DNA from: Sanguinoderma infundibulare
Lineage: Eukaryota; Basidiomycota; Agaricomycetes; Polyporales; Polyporaceae
DNA length: 64,000 nucleotides
Direction: 5' to 3'
Assembly: GCA_032821775.1 (NCBI GenBank)
Contig: JAVLRN010000013.1
Location: 1-64,000, forward strand
Under the pieces are notes generated by a model. That model saw only the letters and a program-made list of their open reading frames with translations. It searched no databases and was not told where the DNA came from. A program made the position numbers and the translations under genes. Positions 23,964 through 33,689 of the stretch are shown here, in pieces (within the stretch, counting starts at the first letter, position 1; every line of letters starts with the position of its first letter).

Positions 23964-24684
23964 TCGTCGGCCGTCCGTAGCTCGTTTTCTCATTTCGTTT
24001 CCTGTCTCCTCATGCCGCCCTCCCTCCTCCTGTTCCTCCTGCTCGCGTATCTCTCTCGCCGCGTTCGCTTTCTTGCGTCCTTGCCCCTCCATCACTAGTA
24101 TGCCGAGTTGATCCCGGTCGTCCTCAGCTACGTGTTGTAGACTAGTGTATGCGTGTTAGACTAGCTCCCGGCCCTGTCTCTGTCTGTACTACTAGGTGTT
24201 TGTATAATCTGTACTACCCCGTCGCTATGGCTGACTCTGTTTACCCATGCTATCGATCCCCCAATACATTCGCCTGCCTACATTGGCCCAGACCCCAGTT
24301 ACTTTTCAACGGCGCGCTCCGCCTGCATCCAGAACGGTGCCACGACACGCAGTGCGCAGATAACACTGAGCATCACGAGGGATGCCCACCGGCACCACCC
24401 CTCGCACGTACGTGGTCAAATTCCCCACCTGACGCCCCCAAGTATAGAGTCGTCTAAACCCAAAGTCTATTGCATGAATGAATGTACGCATCTAGATCCC
24501 CCAACACTCGTGCTTGTGAAGATCTTGAACTTTATGTGAACGTGAACGTAAAAAAGAGGCCCCGCGTCCGCGTGGACGGCAATACTGGCGCTGTGCCTCC
24601 AACCCTCGCTCCCCAGCCTTCACCCGCCCTTCTCCCTGTGCGCACACACGTGCGTCGTGGCTCTCTCGGAGCCACGAGCCTATG
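23964..24684. other. Convergent intergenic region
   Basis: Lies between the 3' ends of the acyl-CoA oxidase-like gene (+) and antiporter gene A (-). It should hold both 3' UTRs; no gene seen. Confidence 0.55.
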
Positions 24685-27640
24685 TTATTGAGCGGGGACG
24701 AGGGACGCATCCTCCTCACCAGCCGCGCCCCCACCAGTCGCATCCGTCGCCTCAGCGCCTCCGACGACATGACCTGCCAAACCGGACCCAGGGCCACGGT
24801 CCTGCGCGGAAACAGAAGCGCGATCTTCCTCGCTCCCCGCCGTGGCCACCGCCGCCGGCAGCCCAGTGACGTGATCAGGGAATCGCACCGCTCGCGGCAG
24901 CGGCTGGATGCCGGCGGCACTCGCAGAACGCTCCTTGCCATTGGTCGCGAGGGGCGAGAGGACGATCGCGAGCTCGTCCGCGGCGGGGAAGCGGACCGTG
25001 CGCAGCGTAGGCCCAGGTCCGAGTCCAGGTCCGGGAGAGACTGTGACAGGTGTCTGCGCGCCCGAGCCCGGGCGGGTGGCGGGCGTGCGCGTTCCTGACG
25101 ACGAGACGGGGGTCTGCATCCCCGAGCCCGAGGGCAGTTGGTGCTCCGACATGTCGAGGGCGAGGCCCTGGCTCCCCGCGGCCTGCACCATGAGGCGGAC
25201 GGAAGACGAAGTGCGGCTTCGCGTGCGCCTTGGAGAGTCAGCGCCGTCCTTGTTCTCGGCCTTCCCCTCGGTCGCGATGGGGTCCGTATCGGAGAGAGCC
25301 TGCGGCATTCGAGTTATTAGCTTCCTTCCGACGTACAGGCAAATTGACAATTAACGTTACGTACCTCGTCGCCATCCTTTGGAGAAGCGGGCTCGGATTC
25401 CGCTACCAGCGTCGCGGTGGCATCGTTGATTACCGCCGTCGGAGGGCCCAGCTCGGGAACATGTCCATCCTCCGGCGACTTCACGACGGGTTCAGTCACA
25501 CTAGCCGAGCCGATTTCCTCCATCCCTTGCTCAACGTCCCGTTGCTGCTCCGCCGTCGGCGACCCAGACCGCGTGATCTCCGCGGGGGTCCGGCGGGCCC
25601 AGAGCAGCCAGTCTGGAGCGGTGGTGTTGCGCGACGTCCATGTGCGCGAGAGCGAGACAGTGCGGGAGCGGACATTACGTCCGAACGAGAAGAAGGGGAT
25701 GGAGAGTCCATCTAGGCGCGGCACAGAACACTTATTGACAATAACGCACGTGCAGACGAGACGGACGGACGTACGGATGATGATGGAACCCAGCACAACA
25801 AAGGAGACGATGGTTTGCAGTGTCGCCGCTAGCGTTTCAGCCTGACCTTGGGGCGGAGATTGGGGGGTTGGCAGCTCGGTGACGGCCAGAGTGGAAATGA
25901 AGATCGCCCCGACGCCCATCTAGCGTGTGACAAGGTTCAAAGATAAGCCGCATGCAGGGCACACGATCTACAGATTGACTCACAGGACCTATTCGGAGAG
26001 TCAGAACCAACTTGTATGCATATCACTAGTCAATGCACGTACCGAAATGGCCGGAAAAGAGCGCCTCTTTCCATGAAGCAATCTCCGGGACCCAAGGGTA
26101 GAGCAACAGCAGTGGCGGGATACGACGCAAGAACATCACCGCAGCAAACACAATAAGGAGGCGCCAGGGAGTAAGGTCGAGTTCGGGTGCATTGAACATG
26201 TTGAACGGCATCCATGCGCCAATATAGATGAAACATCCGCAGTTCAGCATGAGGTCGATGACCGAGGAGAAGACCTCGCCCTCGATCTGGGTATTGAAGT
26301 GACCGTCCCAGCTAATCGCAGTCCCTGCGGAGATGTACGGGTGAGACGATGCGTCACGGATGCTTGACGCAAATCATACCGGCGGCGAAGGCGGCGAGCA
26401 GATCGTCGCTCCCCAGCGTACGCGTGAGTCCAATGGTGAAGAGGGCTAACGCCAGATATTGGGCGACGTAAGACTCTCGGTCGATGAAGCCCTTCCGGTG
26501 GGTAAACTTCATGAGGTGGGAGAAACCGGTGCCTATCTAACGATGAGCGTTCCATCTCCGGAGGCTAGTAGTCACTACACCTGCCTAAAACCGCGCCGAT
26601 AATGCTTCCCAAGACCACCTGGTCTGCGTAGGCGGTCAGTTGCAGCGCATATAGAGAGTAAACAAGGAAACACACATAGCCAGCCTACAAGAAACCATTC
26701 TTCGATGGCAACTCGTGTAGAGCTTTCGATAGTGAGGTATATCGAGATGCTCAGAAAAGGGTATGCAAGGCCATCGTTGGCGGCAGACTCGGCGGAGAGA
26801 AGACGGCGAAGGTTCAAGGGAACGTGCTTGGTCGCGAACTTGCCGCCTAAACGGGCGTTCACCAATGGCACAAACCGCGCAGATAAGGATCAAGCGTACC
26901 GACGATGGCAGCCGAGATAATGGGGTCGGTGGGAGTCAAGCAAGCGGCAATGACCAGGGAGGAGATGAAGTTGAGGTTGGGGAAGACGACAAAAATGATT
27001 GCTTCCGCCGAAAATGCCGCGTTAGACAGGAATATACAGTCGAGGTCACACGACGTACCGGCGACGACGATCCAACCAAACGCCATGGTAGGGACGACCA
27101 TGATAAGAAGCCCTTTTGCGTGATCTGCTAGGTAGGACTGAGGAAGCTCGACACCAATGGCAAACAGGCCGGCGGCGAGAGTGATGCGCATGACTTCAAG
27201 AGTGATCAAGTTGAGATCTCCACCCCAGGAACGGGGGTTGAAGATGTTGGCGCAGTACGGGCCGAAGATGACACCACAGGCGGTTCCGAGGACAACTTCA
27301 TTGATATAGAGCTACCGGGAACGTACATGTCATTGAAGATACGAAAACGTGAATTGATAGGCCTCGAACGCACCTTTTCTTTTACAAGCAATGAAAACAT
27401 AGAGAACTAGCCGGGACATGGCAATGTCAGCACAAGCGGGGAAACGCAGTGGGAGAGACCGGAAGGTAACCGCGAACACCCAAGAGGAAAGGTGCTGTGA
27501 GCTGGCAACGATACGCACTGCAACGACGAACCCTCCTATGACCATATACGCTAGCCCCGGGTCGGTGATCTAACGGGCGAGTTTGTGAGCTGAAAGACGC
27601 GAAAGAATGGTACACGGACTTCTATAAGATCCACATGCAT
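24685..27640 (-). CDS. Na+/H+ antiporter, NHA1/Sod2 family (paralogue A)
   Basis: Predicted plasma-membrane exchanger that expels Na+ (and perhaps K+) for protons. Thirteen exons: 27640-27620, 27569-27519, 27406-27374, 27311-27059, 27001-26900, 26846-26676, 26623-26585, 26532-26380, 26324-26043, 25988-25984, 25919-25775, 25711-25365 and 25299-24685 (738 aa). The hydrophobic core carries family marks: GLAYMVIGGF, NPRSWGGDLN, RITLAAGLFAIGVELP, the ion-site motif ACLTPTDPI, SAESAANDGLAYPF, GSDDLLAAFAAG and GVGAIFISTLAVTELP. The last about 300 residues form a hydrophilic Ser/Pro/Gly-rich tail, as in yeast Nha1. Exon 10 is only 5 nt. Intron 7 begins with GC (GCAGGT), whereas paralogue B has GT at the same place. 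The closely placed P-type ATPase gene lies upstream on the same strand. Confidence 0.93.
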
Positions 27641-28012
27641 GGCTTGAGATTGCTCTGGCAGGACGGCTGAAAGTCTTGCTGGAATGAAGCCTGTTTTTGA
27701 GTGAGAGAAAGAGGCCGAGGAGAGAAGAGGGCCCAAGTGGAGGGCCGGGGGAGGGGAAGGGGGAGGAGGAGGAGGCAAGACGGGTCGGGCCTCCGACTTG
27801 GAAAATCACAGCATATAATATACGAGCGTCTAATCAATCCCCCCAAAGTACACAATGACGTCATTGGCCTACCGTACTGTCCCAATTGGCAACTCGGTGA
27901 AAAGTTCTACACGATCTGAATTTTCTGGTATTTGTGGTATGCTGTTGTACATGGATATCCTTAGATACGTATTGTCGTGAACAGTCGTAAGCATCCAGCA
28001 TGATCATGTCGG
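27641..28012. other. Spacer between ATPase 3' end and antiporter A start
   Basis: A 372-bp gap that must serve as both the ATPase 3' UTR and the antiporter A promoter. It includes a purine-rich plus-strand tract (about 27700-27780), that is, a CT-rich tract on the coding strand of antiporter A just before its start. No gene. Confidence 0.55.
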
Positions 28013-31000
28013 TTACCACGCAATCTTCGCCAGCAAACTCTTGGGGTATTGCCTGACGACAAGTTTCCGCACCTCGTCCAGACTGCGCCGCAAGCCATGT
28101 CAGGACGACTCGGTGTGAAGGAGGACAGGGCACTCACAGGACAAGGCCGAGCGCGAAGGTGAGGGGTATGAAGAAGAACTCGACCGGGACAGGCCGCGTC
28201 TGGAACACGCCGTGGCTACGGGACGGTGGATGAGCATCTAAAGCACCGAAATGAGAACCGGTACGAAGACTTACAACCATGGGACGTAGTGAAAGAAGAT
28301 CCCGATGCACAGTGCCATGCCGGCCCCGGCGAAGACCCACGGATTCGACATTGGTCTGTGCTGCACGATGCTCAGCTTCCGGCCTCGAGTCGCGAAGAGA
28401 TTCCTGTCATCACCACTTTGCTTGAGCGACACGATAGCTGCTGTCGAGTGGACGAAAAGCTCACCCCCACTGCATCAGGATGAGAGTGAAGAAGTTCACG
28501 CTCTGCGCTCTGAACAGAAGCTCGTCCGTCAGGCCTGGCCAATCACCGAACCCGAGTATGAGGTTCGAGAACGGGACACCGTTGCGCTGCAGGTACCAGA
28601 ATGACCTGGAATGGAGATCAATCCAAAACCTCGATTAAAAATTGCACAGGACTCAGGGAAGATCAGCGGCCTACATGGACATCGCACACAGCGACTCGAG
28701 GATGCCGAGGAAGCCATACGCATGCAGTATCAGCCTCCAGTTGACCAAATGCTCCGTCTTGACGTTCCGAGGCGGGCGTTCGAGCAGGTCCATTTCTGGT
28801 GGCTCCAGGCAAAGACTCAATGCGGGCAACACATCCGTCTACAAAGCACGATCAGTAGACGTCGTGTCATCAACGCGCACAGCACGAACCGCGACACAGA
28901 TAAGAATCATTCTGTCATGACGACCTCGAGATCAGCTCGCAAACGGGATACACAACACAAGGGACGTACTGGATATTGCTGAGCAGCTGCGGCACGCCGA
29001 TAAGCACGTTCGCCAAGATAGGCACGAGCTCGGAGAAACTGATGATCGGTCAACGATACGTCCCATCCAAGCACCGTTGACCCGACACTGACCTTCCAGC
29101 AGGTATCAGGTAAAGCACAGTCTTCTTCAAGTTGTCGAACACCAGCCGGCCATACTTCAACCCAACGACAATCGCCGAGAAGTCGTCCAGCAACACCATA
29201 TCCGCCGCCTCCCGCGCAACGTCCGAGCCATCCCCCATCGCAATACCGCCTGTGGCAGCGCCCCATCAGCATCATGCGGTCCCGCAGCGAGCAACCACTC
29301 ACAGTCAGCAGCCTTCAACGACGGCGCGTCGTTGACCCCGTCACCCGTCATCGCGACGACGCACCCCCTCCGCTTGAACTCGTTCACGATCCGCAGCTTC
29401 TGCTCCGGCGTCGTCCGCGCGAACACGATCTCCTCGTACTCGCACAGCCGCTCTACCTGCGCCGGTCCGAGCCGTTCGAGCTCCGGCCCTGTGATGACGA
29501 TGCTCTGCGACTCCTCATCCTCCTTCTCGTCCGTGTCCGTCTCTTCGCTGCCGGACTCGGCGGGCAGGTCTGCGAAATGATGGATGCGGTCGACGTTGGT
29601 AACGATGCCAGCGCGTGCCGCGATCGCCACCGACGTCGTGGGGTGGTCGCCTGCAAAAATAAAACGCCCAACGTTCAGCATCAGTCACTGCATCCGCGAG
29701 GGCATAGTCCGATGACAGTATTCATATCGCGAACCTGTGACGATGAAGAACCGGATTCCGGCCCTCCGACACGTCCTCACCACGTCCGGAATGCTCGCCT
29801 TCAGCGGGTCGACAAGCCCCACAAGGCCAACGACGATCAGGTCCGCCCGCAGCCGCTCGACAAGCTCACCGAACTCCTCCGATAACGGGTCCGCGTCCTT
29901 CGGGATCTCCGCCTCCAGGATGACCCGCCTCGCCAGTAACAGGACGCGTTGGCCCTCGCGCGCCCACCGCTCCTGCACGCGTGTGAGGCGCTCGATCTCG
30001 CTGTCGCCGAGCGGGATGGGCCTCCTGCCTTTGGTATCGAGCGTGAATTTGCAGCGGGGGAGGAGGACCTCTGGCGCGCCCTTGACGACGAGCAGCGAGT
30101 CCCCGGGGTTGAAGTTGTCCCAGGCCGCTATGGGCGCCGCGAGCTCGGAGTGTGGGTGCGCAACCTTGAACAGCTTGAGCATGTACTTGTTCTGTGAATC
30201 GTGTTGAGTATCAGCGGCATCCAGGTCACAGACGCGACGCGACGCGCTACCTTCGAGTTAAAGTTGATCTTGAAGATCTCCTTCCACTTGTCGCGCAAAG
30301 AATCAACGGACGTCATCCCATCCGAGAACCGTAGAACCGCAGCGTCTACGAAGCCGTCAGTGAGACCTGGGAAGTCTTGAGCCTCTTGTCTCGAACGCTA
30401 CCTGTTTCGTTGCCCATGATCGGCCTGTCTGACCCATCTCCCCTGTCCCCGCCGAACACCGCCGAGTTGCACAGACCGCCGACGGCGACCACTTGAACAA
30501 GGTTCTCAGCGACTCCAGGTGTGGCGTCTTCGATGGCGGCCTTGAACGGTTTCGACTCCAACGCAACGTCGTTGACCGCTACGTTGACGACGTGCATCTT
30601 GTTCTGGGTCAGGGTACCAGTCTTGTCCTGCAACCATAGTGTTAGCGGCAAGTTGACGGTGTGGATCTCTCTGACACTACTCACAGAACACAAGACATTG
30701 ACTGCGCCTAGAGTCTCGACTATAACTAATGACCTTGCAGAGCGTACGGTCAACGGCTGCGAATTTTTGTTTTATGATCTGGACTTACTTGCAGAGAACC
30801 TTGTGTTGGCTGAGCGTGTGCGCTACCTTGGCGATCGAGAGCGTGACGGCAAGTGGCCTGTGAGGAGCATGAGCAATGTCACAAAGGTACAATGGGTTCA
30901 GTCTTACAATCCATCCGGCAAAAACGCGACTACGGGGCAATAATTTAGACACACTTCGGTCGATTTAGCTATGATTTGGCTCACCCATGATGGACACGAT

Positions 31001-33147
31001 ATCGATGAGCAGTCCGGAAACATTGATGTATGACGGGAAGGAGCGCCGTAGCCTAGCAAGACGTCATGATAAGATTTATAAAGGAGGCTCGCAGAAACGT
31101 ACCATGTCGCCCAAAGGATCACGAGCAAGACAGCGATCGCGGTCGCGAGCGAGGCGATAAGCATCACCAAGAACAGAACTTCCCTCTGAAGGGTCGTCAT
31201 CCCAGACGACTCCATCGAGGAAAGCTTCGCGACCCGCCCGCTAGATTGAGAAGAAAAGTAGGTGTGAGATCAGCATAGTCTCGCGAGGGGTCGGGTATGT
31301 TAGACGCGCACAAGACAGTGTTGTCTCCAGTCTGGATAACCAAGCCCACGCCAGACCCGCTGACGCAGTGTGTCCCCTGCAACGCGATGTTCTTCGTCTG
31401 TGGAGGACGGTGAGTGTCCTGCGTAGGTCCTAGAGCTTGAGCTACGAGCTTACCTCAAGAAAGTTATCGCTTGTCGCGTCGACCCTGCCAGCAATCGGCT
31501 CGCTCTAAATTTCACACCAAACCATGAGTTTCGAAAGACAGACGTAGCTTCCACCTTAGCGTACTTCACCAGTTATGATGCTACGATCAAACCTCAGATC
31601 CCAGCTGACCTGGATGAGCCGCAAGTCCGCCGGGACCTTCTCGCCCATGCCAAGATAGACTATATCTCCACTGACAAGCTCAGCTGCCGGGAGCTTGACC
31701 TTGTTTCCATCTCTGAGGATGAGTACGTCCGAAGGAAGCATCTCCTTGATGGACGACATGACCCTGGACGTCGAAAAGTCCTGCCACGCGTTGAACGCAC
31801 CCTGGAAGAACAGCACAATCAGGAGCACCACGCCCAGGGCCAAGTTCGAGATCTGGGGGTCCGGTTCACCGAGCGGCTTCCTGTGTGTCAATAGTCGTAC
31901 AGCGTCCTGATGGCAATAAGTGCAGCTGTTTTCAAAACGATATGCCCTCTCGACAAAAACACGTCCAGATCGGCTAGCTAGCCGACGTCCACGGGAGTGC
32001 ACACGGCAGGCACAGCCCGAGTCGCTGGCCAACAAAATGCTCGAAAAACGATGCCCCAAGGTTTCCTTGCCTCGACATTTCCTCATAATCTACGCGATGT
32101 CGACACGTTGCTTTTCCTTGCAGTTTTCCACACGGGTCAGGAAAATCCTTGGGAAAGGATACCTGACCACTGGAAAAGGGAGAGAAAGGATGCCTTTCAC
32201 GGGGGTACTACGGGAAAAGGCAGGGAAAGCATGCCTTTCCCCGCCATTTCTCGCCCCTTTCCCGTGGCTGGGGTCGGGTAACCTTTCCGGTCTGCGATAG
32301 TTCACTTGACAGCTTATCATTTCCCCCAAGAGAAACATGAGCGTTATGTTTCGGCAATGAAACCTCGGGCAACCTTTTTACGAGCATTTTCCCGTTCCGC
32401 GAATCGGGGACTTGCCTGTCGTGCCAATCTGGTAGCCGCGGGCCCAAACGCACAACCGAGAGCGGTAACCGCGGTGCCCTGCTGGGCCCGCTACGCAGCC
32501 GATAACTATGGCACCCGAGTGTCTGGAGCTCTCAGCGACATGAGCGCAATTTTTGAGAGGTGGGCCTCTTCGTTTTGAAAACAGCCGTAAGAAGAACATA
32601 TCTGCACGGACGTACCAGGAAACGAAGCACAAAATGCTCGCCACGAGAAGGAGGCTGCCGAACCCGCCGAGGACCCACTCGAGAAGCTTGCGGAACACCT
32701 TGCGCTTCGGCGGCGAGATGACGTTCTTTCCCGACGCCTCCTGCCGCCGCTGGACCTGCGATCCGTCCAAGCCCGTCTGCGGCGAGACGTTGAGCCGCTG
32801 GAGGACGTCGTCCACGGAGATGGTGTGCCAGTCCAGCGAGACGAGGTCTGAAGAAGCCATAGTGAGGTCTTGCCGAGTGCACGCCACAGCGACGCACCTT
32901 TAACGGTCGTTTTTCGCACCGCGCAGGACGAGCCTGCGCCATCCTCTTCGGGAGAGGCGCGAGTCTCGACGTGGATGCTGAGGGTCCTAAACTCGGACGT
33001 CAGGCGAGGCGCGCCCTCCATGGTCGCATGCATCGACAGAGGGAGACGAGGACGGTCATGGTCGCTAGGCTCGAGCGTAACATGAGGGACGAGTGCTGGC
33101 TTTTCCAACTGGGCTTCGATGTCGGATGGGGCTGTGGAAGACGACAT
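28013..33147 (-). CDS. P-type Na+/K+-transporting ATPase, fungal ACU / type IIC-like
   Basis: Predicted ATP-driven alkali-cation pump of the plasma membrane or endomembranes. I spliced 22 exons: 33147-32898, 32847-32616, 31880-31565, 31504-31454, 31397-31312, 31240-31103, 31052-30985, 30929-30908, 30857-30789, 30733-30685, 30627-30402, 30345-30251, 30191-29735, 29650-29303, 29249-29093, 29038-28970, 28911-28890, 28838-28675, 28605-28465, 28403-28275, 28215-28138 and 28082-28013 (1078 aa). Motifs in order: TGESEP, GDNTVFG, PDGLP in M4, phosphorylation site [28 protein letters not shown] in M5 and TDVLPALSL in M6. These resemble Na+/K+-ATPase alpha chains more than yeast ENA pumps. The canonical PEGLP glutamate is aspartate here. 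Exons 8 and 17 are both 22 nt. Intron 2 (735 nt) carries a DNA element. ATG 33147 is used; an upstream in-frame GTG was rejected. Confidence 0.94.
31922..32586. mobile_element. Non-autonomous long terminal-inverted-repeat element inside ATPase intron 2
   Basis: Left end GCAGCTGTTTTCAAAACGA (31922-31940) is inverted at the right end (about 32568-32586). The repeat continues inward in patches through CCCTCTCGACAAAAA, ATCGGCTAGCTAGC, GCAGGCACAGCCCGA and AAAATGCTCGAAAAACG. The element is about 665 bp. Removing it leaves an intron of about 70 nt, the normal size for this gene, so it is an insertion. TAAG occurs in both flanks at slightly different offsets; a target duplication is not certain. A related copy in inverted orientation lies at 37292-37700. 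Long imperfect terminal repeats without a transposase suggest a MITE of a Mutator-like or similar superfamily. Confidence 0.85.
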
Positions 33148-33689
33148 TTCGTCAGTGGTAACAGGTTGAAACGAAATCCGAACCGAGGCCACGACGCCCG
33201 CTACTTATACACTCTGTCGCCGACACTAGCCCTATCTGCTCTCCTCCGACCTGGACAGCGGGAGAGGTATTGCAGCCTTGGACGGAACCTTGGTGCTTGA
33301 CGTTCGGTCACAAAGAAACAGGCGGACTGCCACCAAATTCAGTCCTTCGACTCATAAGCGCCCAGCCTCATGTTTGAAATTAGCGAGCTGCAAGCGAGTC
33401 CGACACATTGCCTCCGAAGAGCCAGAATCGTCATAATATTAATTGTACACGAGATAATCGGCATGCCAGATGCGATTTGCTCCTATCTCAAAAGTAAATA
33501 CAAGACCCAACTAGCACTCACCCCGCTCACACCGTGACCGCACCCAAAGCTTCACCAAAATAGCTCCAAGCTTCATCCCAACATGAGCCACGTCCTAACC
33601 TCTAGTCTCTAGTAGGTACCCCCACTTCCCCCATCGTTCGTCCGTCACCGCATCCCGATTCCCTGGGACCCGCGGAAGCGTAGCTTGTG
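33148..33689. other. Spacer between antiporter B 3' end and ATPase start
   Basis: A 542-bp region that should contain the ATPase promoter and the antiporter B 3' UTR. No gene seen. Confidence 0.55.

Noticed and set aside
31920..32300. 126-codon plus frame in the ATPase intron, considered as a gene
   Set aside because: It is contained in the repeat element and lacks a domain; reported as part of the element and discussed as a finding only.
32506..33192. 228-codon minus frame starting upstream of the ATPase ATG
   Set aside because: It starts with GTG, runs through intron 1 and diverges from the P-type ATPase sequence; ATG 33147 with splicing fits the family.
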